Shown here one piece after another: positions 1 through 6,596 of a stretch of 7,892 bases of DNA. Under the pieces are notes generated by a model that searched no databases, was not told the origin of the DNA, and saw only the letters and a list, made by a program, of their open reading frames with translations. The stretch lies in contig JANMNT010000235.1 of the NCBI GenBank assembly GCA_031368465.1, positions 1-7,892 on the forward strand. The letters are read 5' to 3'. Source of the stretch: UKL13-2 sp031368465. GTDB taxonomy: Bacteria; Pseudomonadota; Gammaproteobacteria; Burkholderiales; Usitatibacteraceae. The translations under genes and the position numbers were made by a program. Numbering within the stretch: the stretch's first letter is position 1; each line of letters begins with the position of its first letter.

Positions 1-1310
1 ACGTCAATCGTCAGCCATTTGTTGGTCCATGGCCCGTTTGACCAGCGTGGGTTACCGGCCGCCGAAAAATGAAAAACGTGCACGACGGCGATGACCAAAC
101 ACATGATGACCGCGAAACGCCGGTTGCCAATCACGCGGCGGATCAATATGACCAATACAGGCCCGGCCAATAGAAGCACCGGCAATGCGTAGCGGCCATT
201 GCCGGAGGTCGATTGCCAAAAAACATAGGAAAGGAAAAAGACGGCCAGTAAAAAGCGACTTGCACCAGATAATTCGGTCCCGACCGCGCCTGAGGTTTGG
301 ACAGGCGTTGCCGCCGTCGTACGGCGGATGACGATTAATACAAACAGCAACAGGAGGACCGCAATGACCGCGAATCGTAAATCAGGCGCGTTATGTTCAA
401 CGTAGATCCAGCTGTGAAAGTCGGCCATTCGGAACGGCTGTGAAACGGCCTCTAGGAAGCCATCGGCGATAAAGCGGCGATGGGCGAGCACCGTCACTGG
501 AAAATCCGGCGACTTGAACAAGTGGTTGAACAGCGGGAAAACCGGATTGCCAAACTCGTTGAAGAGCCGCCAAAACCAGAATCCCGAACTAATCAAGCCG
601 CCACATATCGCTCCAATTGTCACCCGCACAAAGGCGGCAACACCGGCACGATTGAGCCCGATCACAATCAGCAAGGCGAGCGCGGCGCTAACGCCAAAAA
701 TCACATTGGTCAACTTCAACCCGGCGGCGACGCCGAACAAGACGCCCGCCCAAAAAACCGGTGTGGTTGCCGTTTGGCCCTCGCGGAAATACGCAAAAAG
801 CAACAACAAGCCGGCAAAGAAAAAAACGTTGGTGGTTGGATCAAGGAAGGTGCCGCCAATAACACCCAGAAAGACCGGCGATGTGGCCGCCATGAGCATG
901 GATATTGCCGACCACAGTGACCCATTTGCCACACCGGCAAATACATGCCTCGACAAGATCATCCAGAGGAAAAACAGAGCGAGGCTGTGAAACGCCGCCA
1001 GCATCATGCCGATGATTAAACTGTGCCAGCCTGCCTGGAACATCCAATAAAACGGCAGGTAGCCGATCGGGTTCAGGTAGCGCTGTGCGCTGGCGCCCAT
1101 GAAATCGCCACGCAGATCCTGCGTCCAAAATGCGTGGGGACTGTAGAGGTGATAGTTCAGCAGGTCCCAGTTGGTATCCTTTCCGAGAAAGAATGTGATC
1201 ACGCAACTGACCGCAACAAAAATCAACAACGCCACCATCAGTGGCAGCTTCCCGTCAAAACGCGCCCATTGATTTTTGTTGATATGGCTCTTTTTGATGT
1301 CGGTCGGCAT
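1..1310 (-). CDS. Polytopic membrane protein, GT-C glycosyltransferase-like (partial, 3' end beyond window)
   Basis: The minus strand is open from an ATG at 1310 to the left edge, giving 436 residues with no stop, so the C-terminus is missing. The protein is very hydrophobic, with many predicted membrane segments (about residues 22-42, 97-118, 131-150, 160-174, 185-218, 227-246, 312-328, 352-366, 375-391, 399-413). An acidic/aromatic first outer loop (TNWDLLNYHLY, residues 46-56, with D49 and H54), then GTFLDP (153-158), AGLKLTN (196-202), FGNPVFPLFN (253-262) and GNGRYALP (370-377) resemble conserved positions of GT-C enzymes (GT87/ArnT-like), which transfer sugars from polyprenyl-phosphate donors at the periplasmic face. 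Substrate is unknown. It is divergent from lptF, and a cell-envelope glycan role would fit but is inferred. The frame stays open upstream of the ATG with a weak ribosome site, so the start is provisional. It could equally be listed as a hypothetical membrane protein. Confidence 0.78.
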   Translation of the reverse strand, partial: MPTDIKKSHINKNQWARFDGKLPLMVALLIFVAVSCVITFFLGKDTNWDLLNYHLYSPHAFWTQDLRGDFMGASAQRYLNPIGYLPFYWMFQAGWHSLIIGMMLAAFHSLALFFLWMILSRHVFAGVANGSLWSAISMLMAATSPVFLGVIGGTFLDPTTNVFFFAGLLLLFAYFREGQTATTPVFWAGVLFGVAAGLKLTNVIFGVSAALALLIVIGLNRAGVAAFVRVTIGAICGGLISSGFWFWRLFNEFGNPVFPLFNHLFKSPDFPVTVLAHRRFIADGFLEAVSQPFRMADFHSWIYVEHNAPDLRFAVIAVLLLLFVLIVIRRTTAATPVQTSGAVGTELSGASRFLLAVFFLSYVFWQSTSGNGRYALPVLLLAGPVLVILIRRVIGNRRFAVIMCLVIAVVHVFHFSAAGNPRWSNGPWTNKWLTID

Positions 1311-1588
1311 TCGGTTCCAGAGTGGCGTGGCGGGCGATGAATTTCGATGTGTATCGACGAACGATCTGTGTCTGCTTAAGTTTTCCGCCCGATCGATGCA
1401 GCCGGCCAATCCGATTCTAGAGGATTTGGCGATTTTTCCGAATCCTTGAACGCCTCCCGACGGTTACGCCGGCCAAGGCCTGCGGGGGGCAAATATGCAA
1501 TACTCCGACTGGTATATCAAATCCACCGCCGGCGATTGCCGCTCGGCGGTATGACTTCCTTGCAAACGAATGATTCTGGTCGCATCCC
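1311..1588. other. Divergent intergenic region between membrane protein gene and lptF
   Basis: This 278-base stretch holds no convincing gene. It must contain the promoters of both flanking genes, but I see no clear -35/-10 pair. One 7-bp inverted repeat (ACCGCCG at 1525-1531 and CGGCGGT at 1544-1550, 12-nt loop) lies about 40 bases before the lptF start and would form a hairpin in its leader. A 10-codon frame begins with ATG at 1570 and ends in TGA at 1600-1602, overlapping the lptF start; it could couple translation but is probably chance. Confidence 0.5.
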
Positions 1589-2674
1589 GTGCAAATTTTT
1601 GAACGTAGTTTGACCCGCGAATTCACCTCGATAAGTCTGGGTGTGGTGAGTATTTTGATCGCGATCATCGTGACACACCAACTGATCACGTACCTGGGGC
1701 GCGCGGCATCCGGATCAGTTGAGCCGGAGGCGGTATTGGCGCTTATCGGTTTTGCATTGCTCGCGTATTTGCCGGTGCTGCTCGCCCTCGGCCTGTTTGT
1801 TTCAGTGTTGGTGGCCCTATCACGCAGCTACCGCGAGAGCGAAATGGCGGTTTGGTTTTCGTCCGGGCTGTCAATTGTGGCGTGGGTGAAACCGGTGCTC
1901 AAGTTTGGTGTTCCCGTGGTATTGGTGACGGCGCTCCTGAGCACGGTACTGACCCCGTGGGCGTTTCGGGAAAGTGCTGAATATCAGCGGATTTTGCGTA
2001 ACAAGGATGATGTTTCGCGTATTGCACCGGGTAGCTTTATTGAGGCGCGTGGCTCCAACCGGGTATTTTTTGTTGACAACACCTCTACCGACGCGACCGC
2101 CATCAACAATGTCTTTGTTCAATACAACCAGAACAACCGCTTTGGCGTCGTTGTGGCTGAAAAGGGCGCGACCGAGATCACACCCAATGGCGATAAATTC
2201 CTGGTGTTATCAAACGGCCGGCGCTATGAGGGGACGCCGGGGGCGCTCGATTTTCGGATCGTCGACTTCGTCACCCAAAAGCTGCGTATCGAAAGCAAGC
2301 AAATCGGCGTCGAGGCGCCCAACAGCAAACAACTTTCAACCTGGGTGTTGCTGCGTGAGCCCACGCCGGAACGCCTTGCCGAGTTGCATTGGCGTCTGGC
2401 ATTGCCGGTAGCGGCACTTATCCTGGCCTTGATGGCGATTCCGTTGTCGTTTGTGAATCCGCGTTCCGGCACGTCATGGAACGGCGTGTTTGCCGTGATT
2501 ATTTTTTTCCTTTACTACAATACGCTCTCGATTTTTCAGGGGTGGACCGCGCAAGGTCGTATTCCGACATGGATCGGGCTGACACCGGTGCATATCGGCA
2601 TGGTGTTGATCCTGGCGGGATTATTTTTCAAACAGCTGTTTGGTTTCCGCTGGCTGATTCTCGCGAAAAAGTAG
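1589..2674 (+). CDS. lptF: LPS export ABC transporter permease LptF
   Basis: This 361-residue protein is a full-length LptF of the YjgP/YjgQ family, an inner-membrane permease that with LptG and the ATPase LptB extracts lipopolysaccharide from the membrane and passes it to LptC/LptA. Visible architecture: N-terminal IFERSLTREF (3-12), three membrane segments (about 12-34, 53-79, 101-124), a periplasmic beta-rich domain (about 130-262), and three more segments (about 266-288, 298-318, 330-349). The cytoplasmic coupling helix SRSYRESEMAVWFSSGLS (78-95) carries E85, corresponding to the LptF glutamate that contacts LptB. The start is GTG at 1589; it places the usual N-terminus directly at the first codon, although no good Shine-Dalgarno is visible. 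Unusually, lptG does not follow; the next gene is a tRNA. The substitution-free core motifs suggest a functional protein. Confidence 0.94.
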   Translation: MQIFERSLTREFTSISLGVVSILIAIIVTHQLITYLGRAASGSVEPEAVLALIGFALLAYLPVLLALGLFVSVLVALSRSYRESEMAVWFSSGLSIVAWVKPVLKFGVPVVLVTALLSTVLTPWAFRESAEYQRILRNKDDVSRIAPGSFIEARGSNRVFFVDNTSTDATAINNVFVQYNQNNRFGVVVAEKGATEITPNGDKFLVLSNGRRYEGTPGALDFRIVDFVTQKLRIESKQIGVEAPNSKQLSTWVLLREPTPERLAELHWRLALPVAALILALMAIPLSFVNPRSGTSWNGVFAVIIFFLYYNTLSIFQGWTAQGRIPTWIGLTPVHIGMVLILAGLFFKQLFGFRWLILAKK

Positions 2675-2676
2675 AT

Positions 2677-2706
2677 TTGGCGGGTGTACGGACGGTAGGC
2701 TAAAAT
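2677..2706 (+). promoter_or_regulatory. Probable sigma-70 promoter of tRNA-Ser
   Basis: TTGGCG (2677-2682; 4 of 6 matches to TTGACA) and TAAAAT (2701-2706; 5 of 6 to TATAAT) are separated by 18 bases. The start of transcription would lie near 2713, leaving a leader of roughly 48 nt before the tRNA. The -35 begins 3 bases after the lptF stop codon, so the tRNA need not depend on lptF readthrough. Confidence 0.55.
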
Positions 2707-2760
2707 GCGTGCTTGGTTGCCTGTCAGAAATTCGGCGCCATGTTGTTTCCAGCAGGATTA

Positions 2761-2851
2761 GGAGAGGTGGATGAGTGGTTTAAGTCACACGCCTGGAAAG
2801 CGTGCGTAGGTTCATAGCCTACCGCGGGTTCGAATCCCGCCTTCTCCGCCA
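2761..2851 (+). tRNA. tRNA-Ser(GGA)
   Basis: A complete class II tRNA of 91 nt with an encoded CCA. Acceptor arm GGAGAGG (2761-2767) pairs with CTTCTCC (2841-2847) with one G-T pair; discriminator G at 2848; CCA at 2849-2851. Anticodon stem CACGC/GCGTG (2788-2792, 2800-2804) encloses loop CTGGAAA with anticodon GGA at 2795-2797, reading UCC and UCU. The long variable arm typical of serine tRNAs has stem GTAGG/CCTAC (2806-2810, 2818-2822). T-arm GCGGG-TTCGAAT-CCCGC spans 2824-2840. Its 3' half is duplicated in inverted orientation just downstream (2877-2929). Confidence 0.98.
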
Positions 2852-2857
2852 ATAAAT

Positions 2858-2880
2858 AAGCCCCGCGAGGGGCTTTTTTA
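2858..2880 (+). terminator. Rho-independent terminator of tRNA-Ser
   Basis: AAGCCCC (2858-2864) pairs perfectly with GGGGCTT (2869-2875) around a GCGA tetraloop, followed by a run of T (2874-2879). It begins 6 bases after the CCA end. It is also the centre of a longer quasi-palindrome, because the flanks 2841-2856 and 2877-2892 are perfect 16-bp inverted repeats. Confidence 0.9.
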
Positions 2881-2893
2881 TTGGCGGAGAAGA

Positions 2894-2915
2894 GCGAGCC
2901 AATAGTTTGGCTCGC
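2894..2915. repeat. Perfect 9-bp hairpin inserted in the inverted tRNA copy
   Basis: GCGAGCCAA (2894-2902) and TTGGCTCGC (2907-2915) are perfect inverted repeats around the loop TAGT. The hairpin makes up nearly all of the 25-base segment that splits the inverted tRNA copy at what would be the acceptor/T-arm boundary. No T-run follows on either strand, so it is not an obvious terminator. Function is unknown. Confidence 0.8.
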
Positions 2916-2962
2916 GTGCGGGATTCGAAAGGTGCCGGCGATGCCGCAGGCCGCCGCGCCAA

Positions 2963-2994
2963 TTCAAATTTGAAAGCGCTTTAGCCATGCGCAT
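2963..2994. repeat. Cluster of short perfect palindromes
   Basis: TTCAAATTTGAA (2963-2974), AAAGCGCTTT (2973-2982) and ATGCGCAT (2987-2994) are three perfect palindromes of 12, 10 and 8 bp, the first two overlapping by 2 bases. They sit between the tRNA repeat and the terminator of the phn-type operon. They could be protein-binding sites or chance; no gene starts nearby to be regulated. Confidence 0.35.
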
Positions 2995-3002
2995 CTTCAG
3001 CC

Positions 3003-3021
3003 AAAAGGCGTTGGAAACGCC
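3003..3021 (-). terminator. Rho-independent terminator of the phnDCEE operon
   Basis: Read on the minus strand, GGCGTT (3021-3016), loop TCC, AACGCC (3012-3007) forms a 6-bp hairpin followed directly by TTTT (3006-3003). It starts 35 bases beyond the stop codon of the last permease gene, the expected place for the operon end. The stem and T-run are short, so termination may be partial. Confidence 0.6.
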
Positions 3022-3055
3022 CGCCCATATTGTTGATTGATTTGGCGGCAAATCC

Positions 3056-3892
3056 CTACCGCGACATCATTCGTCGCAGAACGTAGCTTGCAAAATCAAC
3101 CAGTGCGACCAAGCTAATCATGGCAATCAAAATCGTCGCGGTCTTATTCATATGAAACAAACCCATATGGAACGAAAGCAGTTGCCCCAATCCGCCGGCA
3201 CCAACAACACCCAGTACGGCGGCGGCGCGGATATTGTTTTCCCAGCGATACAGGGTGTAGGACATGATTTGCGGCAACACCTGTGGCAGGGTCGCGTAGA
3301 AAAATATGCGGGTGTTTGATACACCTTGTGCGCGCAAGGCAAACGCCGGGCCGGGCGGGGCATTTTCAATCGCCTCGGCAAACAGTCTTCCCAATACGCC
3401 GGTAGTGTGAAATGCCAGCGCAAGTGTGCCGGCAAAAGGGCCAAGCCCAGCTGATATCAACAACAGCGCCGCCCAAACCAATTCGGGAATTGATCGGAGC
3501 ACGTTCAGCAACAAACGTGTTGGTTGCCGCACCCATGCGAGTCCACCGGCATTTTCCTCGGGTCGGTGGACGGCGCTCGCTGGTAGCGCGATTGCAATCC
3601 CCATCACCATCGCCATGACCGTGCCTAGCAGTGACATGGAAAACGTTTCGATGACACCGACCCATAGCTTGGCCAGAAACGGCAGCGATACGTCAGGCGG
3701 GAAAAATTCCCCAACAAACGAAGCCATGCTTGCCGCGGCTTCGCGCGAAAAAAATGCACCCCAGTCGAGATTCAAACTCCTAAAGCTCAAAATGATCAGC
3801 GCGATCAAGGCCACCGTGAACCAGCAGGCGCGGCAGCGCGCGTCAAATATTGGGTTTTGTCGCATATATGGCGGGGAAGGGCGTGCAGACAT
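3056..3892 (-). CDS. phnE: PhnE-family ABC transporter permease (second permease of the operon)
   Basis: An inner-membrane permease of the PhnE/PtxC family (BPD_transp_1 fold), 278 residues from the chosen start. Membrane segments are visible near 23-37, 78-106, 133-163, 225-240 and 250-270. The ATPase-coupling (EAA-like) region is about 166-207, beginning GRLFAEAIENA. Family motifs are VLRSIPELVWA (131-141) and SYTLYRWENNIR followed by VGAGGLGQ (230-237). I prefer ATG at 3892 over the in-frame start at 3916: it has AAGGAG 8 nt upstream, and its first base is the last base of the upstream stop (TGATG), so translation is coupled. The 3916 start would overlap the previous gene by 25 bases without this site. 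It probably pairs with the upstream permease as a heterodimer driven by PhnC. The substrate is discussed under the binding protein. Confidence 0.9.
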   Translation of the reverse strand: MSARPSPPYMRQNPIFDARCRACWFTVALIALIILSFRSLNLDWGAFFSREAAASMASFVGEFFPPDVSLPFLAKLWVGVIETFSMSLLGTVMAMVMGIAIALPASAVHRPEENAGGLAWVRQPTRLLLNVLRSIPELVWAALLLISAGLGPFAGTLALAFHTTGVLGRLFAEAIENAPPGPAFALRAQGVSNTRIFFYATLPQVLPQIMSYTLYRWENNIRAAAVLGVVGAGGLGQLLSFHMGLFHMNKTATILIAMISLVALVDFASYVLRRMMSR

Positions 3893-4737
3893 CAACCGAT
3901 CTCCTTGCGTAACCAACTGCTTACGCGGTCTGCCAGTGCGACCAATAAAATAAACACGATCAACATGGTCGCAACTTCGCCACCGTTGAACATTTTCATC
4001 GAGTTATCCATTTGCTGTCCCAGCCCGCCGGCGCCGACAAATCCCAGCACCACGGAAGAGCGGATTGCGCACTCCCAGCGATAGACGGTGTAGGAGGTGA
4101 TTTCAGCGGCATTCTGTGGCAGCAGGCCGTACAAAAACGCCTGAAGCCGTCCACTGCCGTTACGCATGAGCGTTTGGGTGGCGTGGGCATCACCACTTTC
4201 CAGAATTTCCGCATAGACCTTGCCGAGCATGCCACCGTAGGTCAGCGCAATGGCCAGTACACCGGCCGTCGGGCCGAGGCCAACCACACGTACAAAAATG
4301 AGCGCCCAAACGAGTTCAGGAACGCTCCGCAGCAGTATCAACACCAGACGGATAAATTGCCGGAAGACAAACGGTAGCGCTGCCATTTTGCCGGTCAGCG
4401 CCGAGATGGAAAGTGCGCTGGTTGATAGCAGCGTGAGGGGAACGGCAAGGACCATGGCGAGCGTCATGCCTGCCGTTGCGATGGCGACAGTGCGCCAGGT
4501 TTCTTTTGCCACCAATGCCAAAAATTCGCGATTGGCAACCGGCGGAAAAAAATCCATCAGAAAACGCAACGACGACTTGCGGCTTTGTGCATCGAACAAC
4601 GTCCACGGTTTGAATTCGGTCGCAACCATCAACGGCCAAAGTAAAACGACCGCAAGCGACATCCAGAAAACCCGTCCGACCCACGCCGGGTCACGATTGG
4701 GCGCGGCGGGTCGGGATGATGACGGAACGGACGACAT
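3892..4737 (-). CDS. phnE: PhnE-family ABC transporter permease (first permease of the operon)
   Basis: A 281-residue permease paralogous to the gene that follows it. Membrane segments lie near 21-39, 84-106, 129-165, 225-241 and 254-270. The coupling region is about 171-208, starting GKVYAEILES. It shares LLRSVPELVWA (135-145), SYTVYRWECAIRSS (215-228) and VGAGGLGQ (234-241) with its partner. A TTG 15 bases further upstream (4752) would add five residues and overlap phnC; I prefer ATG at 4737, which lies 5 nt after the phnC stop codon with AGG just before it, though this site is weak. The gene ends in TGA overlapping the next ATG by one base. Function: half of the membrane channel of an importer for an oxyanion-type substrate. 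Confidence 0.88.
   Translation of the reverse strand: MSSVPSSSRPAAPNRDPAWVGRVFWMSLAVVLLWPLMVATEFKPWTLFDAQSRKSSLRFLMDFFPPVANREFLALVAKETWRTVAIATAGMTLAMVLAVPLTLLSTSALSISALTGKMAALPFVFRQFIRLVLILLRSVPELVWALIFVRVVGLGPTAGVLAIALTYGGMLGKVYAEILESGDAHATQTLMRNGSGRLQAFLYGLLPQNAAEITSYTVYRWECAIRSSVVLGFVGAGGLGQQMDNSMKMFNGGEVATMLIVFILLVALADRVSSWLRKEIG
3901..3906 (-). promoter_or_regulatory. Ribosome binding site deciding the second phnE start
   Basis: AAGGAG on the minus strand lies 8 nt before the ATG at 3892 and inside the last codons of the preceding permease gene. This is the strongest Shine-Dalgarno in the operon and supports the shorter protein. Confidence 0.8.
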
Positions 4738-4742
4738 GAGAC

Positions 4743-5576
4743 CTAGCGACAATGCATAACAGGTGGATTGGGCGGTGGCTCATCCACCCGATCACCGACC
4801 GGCGCAGGGCCGTGCAGTTCGTCCTCGTGCTGTGCATATAGTTCGGTCAGACATTGAGGTGTTACCTCGCTTGCCGGCAAATCGAAAGCGACTTTCCCAT
4901 CGCGCAAACCAACAATACGTGCAAAACGTGCAAGCGCCACATCGACCTGATGCAACGTCATGACCAAGGTGACATTTCGGTCACGCGCTTCACCGATCAA
5001 GGTATCCATCACCTGCCTTGCGCGGGTGGGGTCAAGCGCGGAGAGCGGTTCATCAATCAACCATAGGCTGGCCGGGGAAACCAGCGCTCGGGCCAAGCCA
5101 ACCCGCTGTCGTTCGCCACCCGACAAGCGGTCGACACGATCAAAGATTTTTTCGCCTAAATCGAATTTGGCAAGTGCGGCATACGCGCCGGCAATGTTTT
5201 GCGGATAAAGCAGCGACCTGATGCTTTTCCAAAACCCCATCGCCGGCAGACTTCCCGCCAGCACCGACGTCACCACCCGTTGCCGTGGCGGTAGCGGTGG
5301 AACTTGCGGTGCCAAATACAAGCGGCAACGAATTGTCTGCAGGTCCCGCCGCGCAACCTGCCACGGATCGCCGTCATCCACCGTTATGCGGCCGGTGCTT
5401 GGTCGCAATGCACAGGCAAGCGCGTGCAGCAGGGTGGTCTTGCCGGCGCCAGACGGGCCGATGATGGCAACCTGCTCGCCGCTTGCGATGCTGATCGTCG
5501 CATCGCGCAATGCGTCAGGCGCACCTGCGCGCGCCGCCGGATGGCGCGCGCCCAGGCGCTCGGTACTGAGTTTCAA
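4743..5576 (-). CDS. phnC: PhnC-family ABC transporter ATP-binding protein
   Basis: The ATPase of the importer, 277 residues. All nucleotide-binding motifs are intact: Walker A GPSGAGKTT (40-48), Q-loop Q91 in LAPQVPPLPPRQR (88-100), signature LSGGERQ (151-157), Walker B LWLIDE (171-176) and H-loop H209 in TLHQ. The proline-rich stretch after the Q-loop differs from classical PhnC, which from memory reads more like QxxNLVxRLSV; it fits a divergent subgroup. The C-terminus has a charged, proline-rich tail (about 251-277) without a recognised domain. The start is TTG at 5576, 14 nt after the phnD stop; no nearer ATG keeps the N-terminal strand, and the ribosome site is weak. It works on the cytoplasmic side, powering the two PhnE permeases. 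Confidence 0.92.
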   Translation of the reverse strand: MKLSTERLGARHPAARAGAPDALRDATISIASGEQVAIIGPSGAGKTTLLHALACALRPSTGRITVDDGDPWQVARRDLQTIRCRLYLAPQVPPLPPRQRVVTSVLAGSLPAMGFWKSIRSLLYPQNIAGAYAALAKFDLGEKIFDRVDRLSGGERQRVGLARALVSPASLWLIDEPLSALDPTRARQVMDTLIGEARDRNVTLVMTLHQVDVALARFARIVGLRDGKVAFDLPASEVTPQCLTELYAQHEDELHGPAPVGDRVDEPPPNPPVMHCR

Positions 5577-5590
5577 GGACGAGTCTTCTG

Positions 5591-6457
5591 TTACAACAGA
5601 CCGGCGCTGCGGGCTGCGTCTTCAATGCCCTGGTAATTTTCCGGCTTGGTCGGGATATAACGTGTTGCGCGGTTGAGTTTGAGGATTTCAGCGCCCTCTG
5701 GCGTGGCCGGGTCAAGGTCGGTCAAGGCTTTGGTTACTTTTGCGCGCAGATCAGCCGGCATGTCTGCATGCACGGCCCAGTTATAGTTGAAATAACCGGG
5801 GCTGGTGTAAAAAACATCGACGGCCTTGGTGTCGACTTTGTTCTCAGTCACAAATTTCTTCCAGACAGTGATGTCGAGTGCTGCGGCGTCAACCTTGCCG
5901 CTGACCACCGATGCGATGGTTGCATCGTGTGCGCCGGAGTAGGCGACACGTTTGAAGTCTTTTTCAGGGTCTATCTTGGCCTGCAACAGAAAACTGCGCG
6001 GCATCAAATGGCCTGAGGTTGATGATGCTGAACCGAACGAGACCTGTTTGCCCTTCAGATCATCAAGTTTTTTGATGCCGGAGTCGGTTTTAGTGATAAA
6101 CACCGACTGAAATTTGGTGTCTTCCTCGCGTTGGGCGATGGGAATGACCTTTCCCTTGGAGCGGATGCTGGCCTGGACGTATGTAAATCCGCCGAACCAG
6201 ACGAGATCGACTTTTTTGTTGACCATTGCCTCAACGGCCGCCGGGTAGTCGGTTACCGGAATGAATTCAACTTTGAAGCCGAGTTTTTTCTCGAGGTACT
6301 GCGCAATTGGTGTGAACTTGCGGATTTGTTCGGTTGCGGCTTCTTCGGGAATGGTTGTTACACGGAATACCTGTTGTGCAAATGCGCTGGCGCCGAATGC
6401 GAACAACGTGCAAGTCAGCAGCGACTTGACTGTCCTTGAGGAGGAAAAGCTGATCAT
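5591..6457 (-). CDS. phnD: PhnD-family periplasmic substrate-binding protein (phosphonate / putative selenate type)
   Basis: A 288-residue exported binding protein, first gene of the importer operon. Residues 1-27 form a signal peptide (hydrophobic TCTLFAFGASAFA, likely cleavage after A27 before QQ). The mature part has the PhnD (PF12974) pattern: FRVTTIPEEA (31-40), YPAAVEAMVNKKVDLVWFGG (71-90), SSTSGH (145-150), which in PhnD proteins helps bind the oxyanion group, SGAHDATIASV (174-184) and DITVWKKF (195-202). The end, PGYFNYNW (220-227), RYIPTKPENYQGIEDAA (266-282) and AGLL, resembles from memory the subfamily named putative selenate ABC transporter substrate-binding protein (TIGR04553) more than E. 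coli PhnD. The ligand is not proven; phosphonate, phosphite or a selenium or sulfur oxyanion are all possible. ATG at 6457 has GGAG 8 nt upstream. The operon is divergent from egtD. Confidence 0.9.
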   Translation of the reverse strand: MISFSSSRTVKSLLTCTLFAFGASAFAQQVFRVTTIPEEAATEQIRKFTPIAQYLEKKLGFKVEFIPVTDYPAAVEAMVNKKVDLVWFGGFTYVQASIRSKGKVIPIAQREEDTKFQSVFITKTDSGIKKLDDLKGKQVSFGSASSTSGHLMPRSFLLQAKIDPEKDFKRVAYSGAHDATIASVVSGKVDAAALDITVWKKFVTENKVDTKAVDVFYTSPGYFNYNWAVHADMPADLRAKVTKALTDLDPATPEGAEILKLNRATRYIPTKPENYQGIEDAARSAGLL

Positions 6458-6465
6458 GGGGGAGT

Positions 6466-6469
6466 CTCC
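6466..6469 (-). promoter_or_regulatory. Ribosome binding site of phnD
   Basis: GGAG on the minus strand sits 8 nt before the phnD ATG (6457), a good spacing that supports this start and the complete signal peptide. Confidence 0.7.
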
Positions 6470-6540
6470 AATAATTGAGTAGTGAATTGGTGCAACCGAA
6501 ACGACAAAAAGATCGTATTAACGAAACCGCGTGACTTACA

Positions 6541-6570
6541 CTTATATTAGTCGTTAGCAGCAATACTTAA
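6541..6570 (-). promoter_or_regulatory. Candidate promoter of the phnDCEE operon
   Basis: On the minus strand TTAAGT (6570-6565, weak -35) and TATAAG (6546-6541, 5 of 6 matches to TATAAT) are 18 bases apart. Transcription would begin about 75 nt before phnD. The whole 139-base divergent region (6458-6596) is AT-rich and must also drive egtD; TATATT at 6543-6548 on the plus strand overlaps this -10, so the two promoters may compete. No convincing operator palindrome was found. Confidence 0.35.
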
Positions 6571-6596
6571 CTTACCAACAATGTGGCAATAAAACA

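Larger units (their letters stand above)
2829..2929. repeat. Inverted partial copy of the tRNA-Ser 3' end (quasi-palindrome)
   Basis: Bases 2877-2892 are the exact reverse complement of 2841-2856 (tRNA 3' acceptor strand, discriminator, CCA and the next 5 bases). Bases 2918-2929 are the exact reverse complement of 2829-2840 (T-loop and 3' T-stem). In the tRNA these two blocks are contiguous; in the inverted copy they are separated by a 25-base insert (2893-2917). The centre is the terminator stem-loop. The copy contains only the 3' end of the tRNA, so it is not a second tRNA gene. It lies past the expected transcription end, so it is probably not normally transcribed with the tRNA. Confidence 0.9.

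Noticed and set aside
480..1340. Open frames on the plus strand (480-920, 514-990, 1023-1340) as genes
   Set aside because: They lie wholly opposite the minus-strand membrane protein, have arginine/proline/lysine-rich compositions typical of antisense frames and no family motifs.
2877..2929. A second tRNA-Ser gene or pseudogene on the minus strand
   Set aside because: Only the 3' T-arm and acceptor strand are present, split by an insert; there is no anticodon arm, D-arm or 5' acceptor strand.
3412..5676. Plus-strand open frames opposite the permease and ATPase genes
   Set aside because: They mirror well-supported minus-strand genes with intact family motifs, have no ribosome sites and no recognisable domains.
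3056..6457. A classical phosphonate utilisation operon
   Set aside because: No C-P lyase, phosphonatase or phosphite dehydrogenase gene is present, the operon ends at a terminator, and the binding protein resembles another subfamily. Phosphonate transport remains possible.
6458..6596. A riboswitch or operator controlling the divergent promoters
   Set aside because: Only short partial repeats were seen (for example TCGT-ATTA-ACGA and two CGAAAC copies); none forms a known riboswitch fold or a convincing symmetrical operator.
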